Assembly (NCBI GenBank): GCA_903895845.1
Contig: CAITVK010000121.1
Span: 34,980 to 98,979 of the forward strand
Reading direction: 5' to 3'
DNA length: 64,000 nt
Source of the DNA: an uncultured Chitinophagaceae bacterium
GTDB lineage: Bacteria > Bacteroidota > Bacteroidia > Chitinophagales > Chitinophagaceae
In this document: positions 11,424 to 20,639 of the stretch, piece after piece
Layout of the letters: each line of letters begins with the position of its first letter
Numbering within the stretch: position 1 is the stretch's first letter
Position numbers and translations under genes: made by a program
Notes under the pieces: generated by a model
What the model was told of the DNA's origin: nothing
Databases searched by the model: none
What the model saw: the letters and a program-made list of their open reading frames with translations, nothing else

Positions 11424-11573
11424 GAGTAATGTTTAAATTAAAAAATTTGTACCCACTAGTGTAAACGTTTGTCGTTTACTTATATTTTAAAAGTAAAAGT
11501 AATTTAATTATTTTGTTTTGAATATATTAAACAATTACTTCCTTTTATCTTCGGCTTCAAAAATAATACTTCT

Positions 11574-12347
11574 TTGTCTGCTTTTATTATTAATAAACAC
11601 GTTAACCCCGAATTTCCTACAATTGGCTACCCTTTTGTAGAATTATTTGAGGTGGCTAGTACCAATAGTTATGCCATTGATAATATTCAAGCTAATTTGG
11701 CTGTACATGGCACTACCTATTTTGCGCATAGCCAGACAGCAGGCAAGGGGCAACGGGGTAAACAATGGCTAACAGAACCTGGTAGCAACATTATCGTTTC
11801 GTGTGTGGTGGGTACCTCTTTTCTATCGTTAAACCACCAGTTTCCGTTTAGTATGTGTGTGGCATTGGCTGCGAGGGACTTTCTCGCTAAATATGCGGGA
11901 GAAGAAACAAGTATCAAGTGGCCCAATGATATTTACTGGCGTGACAGAAAGGCAGCAGGAATATTGATAGAAAATGTTGTGAGGGGTAATCAATGGCCGT
12001 GGGCGGTGGTTGGTATCGGGATGAACATCAATCAAACTACCTTTTCCCCCGCATTGAAGAACCCGGTATCGTTAAAACAGATTACTGGTAAAACCTTTGA
12101 TGCCGTGGCATTGACAAAAGAATTATGTTCATTCTTAGAAAATCGTTACCAACAACTGAAGCGTGGAGTTTCTTTACTTGAAGAATACAACAATCACTTA
12201 TTCAGAAGAAATGAAATAGTAACATTCCTTAAAGGCAATGAAACCTTTAATTGTACCATTAAGGGTGTAGACCAATCTGGTAAACTGTTGGTAGTTGGTG
12301 CTACCCAAGATTCCTTTTCGTTTGGAGAAGTAGAATGGGTACTTTAA
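11574..12347 (+). CDS. birA: Biotin-[acetyl-CoA-carboxylase] ligase
   Basis: ASTNSYA, AHSQTAGKGQRGKQW, SIKWPNDIYW, KAAGILIE motifs; start codon uncertain (TTG in track). Confidence 0.9.
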   Translation: MSAFIINKHVNPEFPTIGYPFVELFEVASTNSYAIDNIQANLAVHGTTYFAHSQTAGKGQRGKQWLTEPGSNIIVSCVVGTSFLSLNHQFPFSMCVALAARDFLAKYAGEETSIKWPNDIYWRDRKAAGILIENVVRGNQWPWAVVGIGMNINQTTFSPALKNPVSLKQITGKTFDAVALTKELCSFLENRYQQLKRGVSLLEEYNNHLFRRNEIVTFLKGNETFNCTIKGVDQSGKLLVVGATQDSFSFGEVEWVL

Positions 12348-12404
12348 CACATAGAAACATAGATACATAGACCGATTATAATACTACCCATGTTCCTATG
12401 TGTT
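12346..12404. repeat. Dispersed ACATAG-rich inverted repeat, copy 1 (aacacatagaaacatagatacatag ... tgttcctatgtgtt)
   Basis: Self-complementary; shares about 28 bp with the copy at 18277-18362. Confidence 0.7.
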
Positions 12405-12411
12405 GATACTT

Positions 12412-12669
12412 CTATTTATACTTAATCTTGTACGTCAGGATAATTAATGCCAATATCAATGTGATACCATTTGCAATCATGATTGGGTAATTGGTACTCA
12501 TGATGCCAAACGTAAACCACAACAACGTTCCGAATGTAAACAACGAATACATAGACAATGAGATGCCCTTTGTGTCTTTTGTTTTAATGGTTTGCAGTGC
12601 TTGCGGCAGAAAAGAAAGCGTGGTACAAAACGCTGCTATCAACCCAACGATGGTAGTATTATTGAACAT
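12412..12669 (-). CDS. SemiSWEET/PQ-loop family transporter
   Basis: FCTTLSFLPQALQTIKTKDTKGISLSMYSLFTFGTLLWFTFGI; 85 aa, three TM segments. Confidence 0.85.
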   Translation of the reverse strand: MFNNTTIVGLIAAFCTTLSFLPQALQTIKTKDTKGISLSMYSLFTFGTLLWFTFGIMSTNYPIMIANGITLILALIILTYKIKYK

Positions 12670-12861
12670 AGTTATTTATTTTATTTTACCACAATGTTCA
12701 CAAAGGTTTTACACAAAGGTTAATTCGCTTATATCCTTGTGTACTTAGTGTTCTCTTACCTGGTGTCCTTTGTGGTTAAATCCCTAAAAGAAAAACCATC
12801 ATCCACAACTTTAAACAAGCAATGAATGATGGTTTATTATGAAAGAATACTTCTTGTTAGA

Positions 12862-13866
12862 CTATTTGATTAATCCAGCAAAGTATTTTACTGTACGAAC
12901 CAATTGGCTTACATAGCTCATTTCGTTGTCGTACCAGCTTACTACTTTTACCAGTTGTTTGTCGCCAACAGTGATCACTTTAGTTTGCGTAGCATCAAAC
13001 AATGAACCGAAAGAGATTCCGATAACATCGCTGCTCACAATTTCATCTTCGGTATAACCAAAGCTTTCATTGCTTGCTGCTTTCATTGCTGCATTTACTT
13101 CAGCAACAGTTACTGTTTTTTCTACAATAGCAGTCAATTCAGTTACAGAGCCAGTAATTACAGGTACACGTTGTGCGCTACCGTCCAATTTACCTTTCAA
13201 CTCAGGCAATACCAAACCAATTGCTTTTGCAGCACCTGTACTGTTAGGTACAATGTTGGCAGCAGCAGCACGAGCCCTACGCAAATCGCCTTTAGCATGA
13301 GGCGCATCCAACGTATTTTGGTCGTTGGTATAAGCGTGAATGGTAGTCATGCTACCAGCAAGGATGTTGAAAGAGTTGTTTAATGCTTGAGCCATTGGCG
13401 CCAAGCAGTTGGTAGTACAAGATGCAGCACTGATAACTGTTTCGCTACCATCCAAAATAGTATGGTTTACGTTGTACACTACAGTTTTCATTTCGCCTGT
13501 TGCAGGAGCAGAGATCACTACTCTTTTTGCACCAGCTTTAATGTGCAACTCAGCTTTTTCTTTATCTGTAAAGAAACCAGTACTTTCAATTACTACATCA
13601 ACACCATGTTCTCCCCAAGGAATTTGTGAAGGATCACGTTGTGCATAGATTTTTACTTCGTGACCATTTACGATGATAGAGCTATCCGTATTTGAAACTT
13701 CTTGATCGAAACGACCTTGTGCGCTATCATATTTTAATAGGTGAGCCAACGTCTTAGGGCTAGTAAGATCGTTGATGGCAACTACCTCGATACCTTCGAT
13801 ATTAAATATTTGACGATAAACCAATCTGCCTATCCGTCCGAAACCATTAATTGCAACTTTAACCAT
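12862..13866 (-). CDS. gapA: Glyceraldehyde-3-phosphate dehydrogenase, type I
   Basis: [43 protein letters not shown]. Confidence 0.96.
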   Translation of the reverse strand: MVKVAINGFGRIGRLVYRQIFNIEGIEVVAINDLTSPKTLAHLLKYDSAQGRFDQEVSNTDSSIIVNGHEVKIYAQRDPSQIPWGEHGVDVVIESTGFFTDKEKAELHIKAGAKRVVISAPATGEMKTVVYNVNHTILDGSETVISAASCTTNCLAPMAQALNNSFNILAGSMTTIHAYTNDQNTLDAPHAKGDLRRARAAAANIVPNSTGAAKAIGLVLPELKGKLDGSAQRVPVITGSVTELTAIVEKTVTVAEVNAAMKAASNESFGYTEDEIVSSDVIGISFGSLFDATQTKVITVGDKQLVKVVSWYDNEMSYVSQLVRTVKYFAGLIK

Positions 13867-14081
13867 GACTATTATTTTTAAATGTGTGAAAAATTGTGTT
13901 TTGCGCGGCGAAGGTAAAGAATAGTTATGAGTTATGAGTTATGAAATATGAGTGAAGCCAAAGACAGGTTAATGATTAACGATTATTGATTAATAGAAAA
14001 GGCTGTAACAAAGTATAACCTTCATCACAGCCTCTTTTTTATTAGCAATGGAGAGATCAATCATTACCAAACGTTAATCAT

Positions 14082-14747
14082 TTATACGATTACTGCACTA
14101 AAATAGGCACCCCAAGGGCCATATCCGCCTTTTTTAGTTACCCAACGGGCAAAGAAATAAACCGTTTTCCCTTTTTGAGACAATAGATAAGTAATGGGAC
14201 TACCCGATTTGGCGATGTTTATTTTCAGGTTCATATCCCCCAATCCCATTGGGGCAGGGTCGTCTATTTTATACCACATCTCCATAAAGCCAACGCCTTT
14301 TGGCTTGCCTATTTTGCCGGTAGCTGCGTTAGTCATATTTACAATCTGTTGCAAAGGTGCGCCATACGTAATGTTTACCCTTGGTGCCGTAGTTGGGTCG
14401 GGCACGGGTGTGCGTGCAGAACCAAACAAATGGATGCCCATTGCCAACTTGTCGGCAGCAGATATAGCCGCATTGTTTATTAGGTAGTCGTCGAACACCA
14501 ATGCTAAGGCGGGTTGAAACAATAACTGATTGGCGTCGCGGTTGACAGTAGCGGTCTGGTTTTTTGTAAGTTTATTTACAGATGCAGCCCAAAGCGGTGT
14601 CCAGGCGGTTTGATAAGCAACAATGGCATTCACTTCCAGGAGTGTCATGCCCCAACTGGCTACTCCTTTGGCAATGATAAGTGCCAATACTACAATTTGT
14701 AACTGGTTGAACTTTGACGGTAATGAAGGTATACTATAAATTTCCAT
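14082..14747 (-). CDS. Hypothetical protein, 221 aa (apparent diverged paralogue of 43817-44485)
   Basis: ORF with AWTPLWAASVNKLTK... and C-terminal GKTVYFFARWVTKKGGYGPWGAYFSAVIV resembling the 43817 protein. Confidence 0.75.
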   Translation of the reverse strand: MEIYSIPSLPSKFNQLQIVVLALIIAKGVASWGMTLLEVNAIVAYQTAWTPLWAASVNKLTKNQTATVNRDANQLLFQPALALVFDDYLINNAAISAADKLAMGIHLFGSARTPVPDPTTAPRVNITYGAPLQQIVNMTNAATGKIGKPKGVGFMEMWYKIDDPAPMGLGDMNLKINIAKSGSPITYLLSQKGKTVYFFARWVTKKGGYGPWGAYFSAVIV

Positions 14748-15002
14748 GACAAGCGTTAGAAACCAGTTTTAGTTAGCAAGTTTCTGCACTAAAGGTCAAT
14801 GATTGCATTCGTAACTGCCAAATCTATTTTCCAAAAAAAGAGGCAAAAAGTCATAGTGATTTATAATCATATCTGTAATGAAGGCTAGTATCAATGAGTT
14901 GCGTTTTTTGGTGCCTCCAAACTTTAACATTTGACGGTTGAGTTTTGCTGGGATAAAAGGGGTAATTATTAATAAAAAACAAAAAAGACTTTTTCAACAG
15001 CG

Positions 15003-15147
15003 CATTATTCAAGCATTCCACGTCATTATTTAAGCTTAATTAATGACGCAACAAGCTTGAATAATGACGCAACAAGCATGAATAATCACCCGTAATGCTT
15101 GAATAATGACGTGGAATGCTTGAATAATGGCACAAAAAGGCACATTT
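15003..15147. repeat. 21-bp-period tandem array B (atgacgcaacaagcttgaata-like units) with an inverted first unit
   Basis: Direct units at 15043, 15064, 15085, 15106 (plus a decayed one at 15127). 15003-15030 is the perfect 28-bp reverse complement of 15102-15129. Confidence 0.92.
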
Positions 15148-15279
15148 AGGTGGGTTTTTGACAATGGCAGGTTTGTAACTGGCGTGTTTTTGGGGGATTT
15201 TAGGGCATTTATTGGTAATAATGCAAGGATTTGACAACTTTTGGACAGTTTTATAATCTAATTGGGACAACTGCACAGT

Positions 15280-15312
15280 AAGGAAGGCTTCGCTTGAAGC
15301 GAAGCCTTCCTT
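15280..15312. terminator. Hairpin aaggaaggcttcgcttgaagcgaagccttcctt
   Basis: 16-bp perfect inverted repeat. Confidence 0.5.
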
Positions 15313-15546
15313 TGAGCGCAACTTCCCGAAAGCTGCAACTTTTGGGAAGTTTGCTTACATGGAACGACCGCCATTGTAAATGGGAAATGTACGTATGTAT
15401 CTATTTGAATTGTTTTTTTAATACTGATAATAATAAACCTTTACATTCGTTACTGAAACTGATGCAGAGACAGGGTTTGAGGGATATTAATGAAATCGAG
15501 CTTTTTACTGTTTATAGCGTCTATTTAAGAGTTAGCTGCAACCCAG

Positions 15547-16443
15547 ATGGAAAAAGTTTACAAATTCATAGCGGTAATTTTAGTAACGGTTTTTCCTGCA
15601 TTTGCATTTTCACAAATGATTAGGACAGAATATAGTTTTAGCTATATCCCCCAACATCATAGTGATAAAAAGGAAACTAGGAAAGAGAAAATCAACTATG
15701 AAAAATATGATGCCAATTCTAACCTAATCGAGGAAGGGGAATATGGAGAAATCAAACACTTTAGAACTGTAAAGAAAATAAATGACACCTCTTCATTTAT
15801 ATCAATTGGACACAGGCGAGATTATAAGAATCTTAATAATGTAAAATTCAATAAGTATGACAATTCTAATCATTTAATTGAAAATGAACTTTGGCATTAT
15901 ATCCACAACAAGAAAGGCAACCTAATTTATAAAACGGAATATGTTTATAATTCAAAAGGTCAATTAATCAAAGAAACAGAATTTGACTGGCAAGACAAAA
16001 TATCAAGGACAAAGTCAAATGAATATTTAGTTAATAGAATTACTTCCATAGACACAGTTTATAATTTAAGCATAGAAGGAATAACAAGAGTTGACGGAGA
16101 AAGTCGAGACACAACATACCTTGACAGTTTAAATAGACCGGCGGAGAGTTTTCATTTTTATAATGGCAAGTTCTTATATCGTCAAAAGTATGTCTATGAA
16201 AAATCTGGACTTAACAGAACCGAATTAAGATATGATGATAATCCTAACAATCTGTGGTGTGTGACAGAATATAAATACGACAAAGATGACAATATTCTTC
16301 AAAAATATTGGAAAGTAATCGGCGGTTTTACTGAATCTAAACAAGTGTACATTTATGACAAAAACAAACGCTTAATAAAAATACTTAACTACGATGCTTA
16401 CGAGTTAACTGGCATTAACAAATTTAAATATCACTTTGATTAA
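15547..16443 (+). CDS. Hypothetical secreted protein with YD/RHS-like repeats
   Basis: Signal peptide; repeated Y-[ND]-x-[KN]-x-x-[LI]-I pattern (EYVYNSKGQLIKE, EYKYDKDDNILQK, VYIYDKNKRLIKI). Confidence 0.7.
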   Translation: MEKVYKFIAVILVTVFPAFAFSQMIRTEYSFSYIPQHHSDKKETRKEKINYEKYDANSNLIEEGEYGEIKHFRTVKKINDTSSFISIGHRRDYKNLNNVKFNKYDNSNHLIENELWHYIHNKKGNLIYKTEYVYNSKGQLIKETEFDWQDKISRTKSNEYLVNRITSIDTVYNLSIEGITRVDGESRDTTYLDSLNRPAESFHFYNGKFLYRQKYVYEKSGLNRTELRYDDNPNNLWCVTEYKYDKDDNILQKYWKVIGGFTESKQVYIYDKNKRLIKILNYDAYELTGINKFKYHFD

Positions 16444-16589
16444 ATGGGTATGCAGCTAACAAAAGTGTTTAGTAAAGTGCTTGGACGGGAGTAATTTGGC
16501 AATAGTGCTTTCTTTTAGCAGTAGTTTCGGGTGCAAACAACAGATGGTAATGTGAGTGGCGTGGCAATATTTTTAAGTTAAGGAATGAC

Positions 16590-16668
16590 TGTCAGGTTGA
16601 GCTTGTCGAAACCGAGTAAATTAAGGTTCATTCTTTTATTAAACGCCTTCGACAAGCTCAGGCTGACA
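16590..16668. repeat. Dispersed inverted repeat tgtcaggttgagcttgtcgaa ... ttcgacaagctcaggctgaca
   Basis: 21-bp arms, 2 mismatches, visible in sequence. Confidence 0.7.
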
Positions 16669-16863
16669 CCCTGATTTCCATCAGGTAGCATAGATATAAA
16701 CCCTTAACTTAAAGTAAGTGGCGCAGGGATGATGAAGGAATAAACCTTAGCGCTTCTTCCTGCCTTTGCGCCTTTGTGGCTAAACCCTTATAACTCTTCT
16801 TTTAACTTTTATGATTTTAGCAAGCTGCATTCAGTATAAGTTTGCAACCGTTAATGTTATTGA

Positions 16864-18270
16864 ATGAAAAAGAAAGCATCGTTCCTCCTCTTGCTACTAT
16901 TTATTGCTGCCAAACTATTACTATTAACTAGTTGTGCAGGCATCGTGCCGCCTACAGGTGGGCCAAAAGATACCCTTCCCCCTCGCTTGGTGAAGGCTTT
17001 GCCCGCAGATAGTGCCACCAATGTAACCTCTCAAAAGATTGTACTCACCTTCGATGAGTTTGTAGATTTGAAAGATGCACAACAGAATGTGTTGATTTCC
17101 CCTATCCCTACAAAAATCCCTAACATAGAGTCTAACCTTAGGTATGTTACGGTAAAGCTGCGTGATTCGTTGGAGAAGAATACCACCTACAGTATCAACT
17201 TTGGCAATAGCATCAAGGACATTAATGAGGGCAATATATTCAAGGACTTTACCTATGTATTCTCTACCGGGCCCACCATTGCACACGGACAGTTTGCTGG
17301 TAAAGTAATACTGGCTGAGACAGGCAAAACGGATAGTACCCTGTTGGTAATCTTGCACCGTAACCTGAATGATACTGCCATCTACAAATCGAATCCCCGT
17401 TACCTGACTAAAGTAAATGGCAGGGGCGAGTTTAGCTTTAACTTTATTGAGCCCGGTAAGTACAACGCCTTTGTGCTACCCAACGAATACAGTAAAAAGT
17501 ATGATGACAGCACCGAGATATTCGGCTTTCTCGATAGTACCATTACCATCAGTGAGGCTACGCCCAATGCGGTCTTTTATGCGTATCAGGAGGAAAAGAA
17601 AAAAGAAAAGCCTGCTAAAGCTGCCACTCCTACCAATAACAATAAGAACAAGAAAGAAGATAAGTCTTTGAAGTTTGCCAACAACCTGGATGGCGGGCAT
17701 AGTCAGGGATTGATTAATAAGCTACAACTAACGTTTAGTAAACGATTAAAGACCTTCGACTCGTCCAAGATAGTTTTGTGTGATACCTTCTATGAGCCAC
17801 TTCCAAATGCAAAGGTGACGTTGGATACCAGCAACACCACCGTGTCTATCAGTTACCCTTGGAAAGAAAATACGTACTTCAAACTGATATTATCTAAAGA
17901 TGTTGCACAAGATACTAGCGGCAATACTTTGAAGAAAGGCGATACACTTAGCTTTACTACAGCCACAGAATCGAGCTATGGTAGTGTGAAGATAAAGTTT
18001 ACCAATCTCGATTTAAAGAAGCATCCGGTGCTGCAAATAGTCTCCTCCGATAAGATAGAAGAGAGTGTGCCCTTGACTGATATTGTCTTTAAAAGGAAAC
18101 TATACAAGCCAGGGGATTACATCGTGCGGATTTTGTTCGATAATAACCAGAATGGCATCTGGGATGCAGGTAACTACAAAAAACACTTGCAACCAGAGAT
18201 TGTGTTGGAAAGAAACTGGAAGCTAAACATAAAAGCCAACTGGGATAATGAAACAGAGATAAAATTGTAG
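16864..18270 (+). CDS. Ig-like (Big_5/SbsA-type) domain lipoprotein
   Basis: Lipobox-like LLLTSC, PPTGGPKDTLPPRLVKALPADSATNVTSQKIVLTFDEFVDL. Confidence 0.8.
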   Translation: MKKKASFLLLLLFIAAKLLLLTSCAGIVPPTGGPKDTLPPRLVKALPADSATNVTSQKIVLTFDEFVDLKDAQQNVLISPIPTKIPNIESNLRYVTVKLRDSLEKNTTYSINFGNSIKDINEGNIFKDFTYVFSTGPTIAHGQFAGKVILAETGKTDSTLLVILHRNLNDTAIYKSNPRYLTKVNGRGEFSFNFIEPGKYNAFVLPNEYSKKYDDSTEIFGFLDSTITISEATPNAVFYAYQEEKKKEKPAKAATPTNNNKNKKEDKSLKFANNLDGGHSQGLINKLQLTFSKRLKTFDSSKIVLCDTFYEPLPNAKVTLDTSNTTVSISYPWKENTYFKLILSKDVAQDTSGNTLKKGDTLSFTTATESSYGSVKIKFTNLDLKKHPVLQIVSSDKIEESVPLTDIVFKRKLYKPGDYIVRILFDNNQNGIWDAGNYKKHLQPEIVLERNWKLNIKANWDNETEIKL

Positions 18271-18276
18271 AACAGA

Positions 18277-18362
18277 TTAAACACATAGAAACATAGATAC
18301 ATAGACCACATAGCTTTATGTTTCTTCTATGTTTTCTATCTTCCTATGTTCCTATGTGTTTA
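18277..18362. repeat. Dispersed ACATAG-rich inverted repeat, copy 2
   Basis: ttaaacacatagaaacatagatacatagacc ... cctatgttcctatgtgtttaa. Confidence 0.7.
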
Positions 18363-18393
18363 ATTTTTTCTTTACCAAAAAACAAAAAAGACT

Positions 18394-19194
18394 GTGGCAA
18401 ATAATCCCGACCTGATAGATTTCTTCAATGCAAAGGCTGCCCAATACAATCATCCCTCTTTTATAAAGGATGACCCTATCTCTATTCCGCATCGGTTTAC
18501 CACTAAGCAAGACATCGAGATAGCCGGACTGTTTGCTGCTATACTTGCTTGGGGAACACGCACAGGTATCATCAATTCTTGCAACAGATTAATGAACTTT
18601 ATGGGTAATAAACCCTATGAGTTTATTATGAATATGCAGGATGATAACCCTGAAGCCCTGCTGCCAATGATGAAGTTTGTACACCGTACCTTCAATAGCA
18701 CGGATTTATTCTATCTGCTCGACTTCCTGAAATACCACTATGCCACAATGGGTGAACAGTCTTTGGAAACTGCTTTTACCAAAGGACTATCAGCTACCGA
18801 TACCGATACAGAGAATGCTTTGAATGGGTTTCATAACTATGTATTCTCTGGTAAGATACACGAAGACTATCCGCAGCGAACCAAGAAACATATTGCAGCG
18901 CCTTTTAAGAAGTCTGCTTGTAAACGATTGAATATGTACCTCCGTTGGATGGTGCGTTGTGATGACAATGGTGTGGACTTTGGCATCTGGAAAACCATTA
19001 AACCCCATCAGTTAGTATGTCCGATAGATGTGCATGTGGCAAGGGTGGCAAAGCGTTTTAATCTGTTGGATAGAAAACAAAACGACTGGCTGTCTGCTAT
19101 TGAGCTAACCAATTACTTAAAACAATTAGATGCCAACGACCCTGTTAAATATGATTATGCTTTGTTTGGTTTGGGCGTAATAGAAAAGTTTTAA
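18394..19194 (+). CDS. TIGR02757/DUF2400 family protein
   Basis: NHPSFIKDDPISIPHRFTTKQDIEIAGLFAAILAWGTRTGIINSC...FKKSACKRLNMYLRWMVR; GTG start. Confidence 0.85.
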   Translation: MANNPDLIDFFNAKAAQYNHPSFIKDDPISIPHRFTTKQDIEIAGLFAAILAWGTRTGIINSCNRLMNFMGNKPYEFIMNMQDDNPEALLPMMKFVHRTFNSTDLFYLLDFLKYHYATMGEQSLETAFTKGLSATDTDTENALNGFHNYVFSGKIHEDYPQRTKKHIAAPFKKSACKRLNMYLRWMVRCDDNGVDFGIWKTIKPHQLVCPIDVHVARVAKRFNLLDRKQNDWLSAIELTNYLKQLDANDPVKYDYALFGLGVIEKF

Positions 19195-19203
19195 ATAGCT
19201 CCT

Positions 19204-19530
19204 ATGGAAAATCTACTTCTTATAAAAGAAACACTCGAAAAGGAAACGGGTATGGAGTTGCAGACAATCCCCACCATGGATGGGTTGCAGTCGGCATTGG
19301 CAACTTACATCAATAACCTTATTCTCAACGACTTTGAGAAACTAGTGTATCTCTTATACAGGATTGATATTAATGAGAAACACATCAAACAATTATTACA
19401 GGAAGCCACCGCCACTCCCGCCGGAGAAACGATTGCCATTGCAATTATAGAGCGGCAGTTGCAGAAGATAATTTCTCGCCAGAACAATACCCCACCTGCT
19501 AGTGAGGATTGTGAGGAAGAAAAGTGGTGA
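19204..19530 (+). CDS. Hypothetical protein, 108 aa
   Basis: ORF 10 bp after the preceding gene, same strand. Confidence 0.65.
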   Translation: MENLLLIKETLEKETGMELQTIPTMDGLQSALATYINNLILNDFEKLVYLLYRIDINEKHIKQLLQEATATPAGETIAIAIIERQLQKIISRQNNTPPASEDCEEEKW

Positions 19531-19602
19531 GTGTCCCTTTAAAACAAAATGCTCACCCCAATAATTGAGATGAGCATTTGCATATAATGATTGATTAATA
19601 AA

Positions 19603-20307
19603 CTAACCCCTCCATTCCCTGTGTTTCATACTGCTCTCCAGTTTGCTTTGTTGTTCAGGAGTCAGAAGCGCCTTTACGGTTGCTTTGTGTTGTTCGAACA
19701 ATGCCTTCATTTTCTCTTTCTTTTGTTCAGGAACCAAGCTTTCATCTTCGTGTAATGCTTTCATTTGTGTATGCAAAGATTCTTGCGCAGTTTTAATAGA
19801 TGCCACCTGATTTTCATTCAGACCCAGATTAATTTTCATCCTTTCCAATCTGGCAGCTGCTATCACCTGCCTGTCTTCCGCTCTTTTCTTTTTAAAGGCT
19901 TCTATTTTGCTCTTCTGCTCAACGGTTAGCAGGGCCTCCATTTTAGCTTTTCTTTCGGCTATCAAGGCAGCGGTTTTCTTCTTAAACTCACCCATCTTCA
20001 ATTTGTCATTGTCGTACAAAGCGGCCAGTTGCTTGTCATAATTATCCTTGATTGCTTTACCTTGTTCCTTTTGTTCTTTGGTCAGGTGCAAGTGTTGCAT
20101 CATTTCATGTCCATCATGATGCGCCCAATTTTCTTTGCCATTTCCACCATCTTTTTGTCCGTCGCCATGGTGTTTGTGCATTTCACCACCTTTTGCTTGA
20201 TGGTCGTTAAAATGATGTTCATGGTTTGCTTGTGTACTGTCAGACTGTGCATTGGTAATCCCTACCAATAGAAATAGTGCAGTTGCTGTTACGATTATCC
20301 TTTTCAT
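19603..20307 (-). CDS. Periplasmic Spy/LTXXQ-like helical protein
   Basis: Signal peptide, His-rich segment, LTPEQQSKLE/LTVEQKSKIEAFKKKRAE repeats. Confidence 0.65.
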   Translation of the reverse strand: MKRIIVTATALFLLVGITNAQSDSTQANHEHHFNDHQAKGGEMHKHHGDGQKDGGNGKENWAHHDGHEMMQHLHLTKEQKEQGKAIKDNYDKQLAALYDNDKLKMGEFKKKTAALIAERKAKMEALLTVEQKSKIEAFKKKRAEDRQVIAAARLERMKINLGLNENQVASIKTAQESLHTQMKALHEDESLVPEQKKEKMKALFEQHKATVKALLTPEQQSKLESSMKHREWRG

Positions 20308-20639
20308 TTTTTGTGTTTTAAATGATTAATTAATGCCTTTCAGACATCAAGTTGATTTCATTGGTTTAATGTGACAATGTTAATTCGGTATAAGGTTAAT
20401 TTTTTCTGCTGACTAAGACTATTCTACTCAAAATAAACAAATGGAAAAGAATTTATGGCGCGTCTATCGTTCTAGTAACAAAGAACAGGGTAAGCATACA
20501 AGAGAAAGTGGTTTAATCAAACGGAAGCGGCGTGATTTGTGAAAAGGATTGGTGAAATAGAAGTGCTATGTTTTTTCAACTTATAACTCATCACTCATAG
20601 TTCATAGTTCATATCTCTTCTACGCCTTATCTTCGCCCC

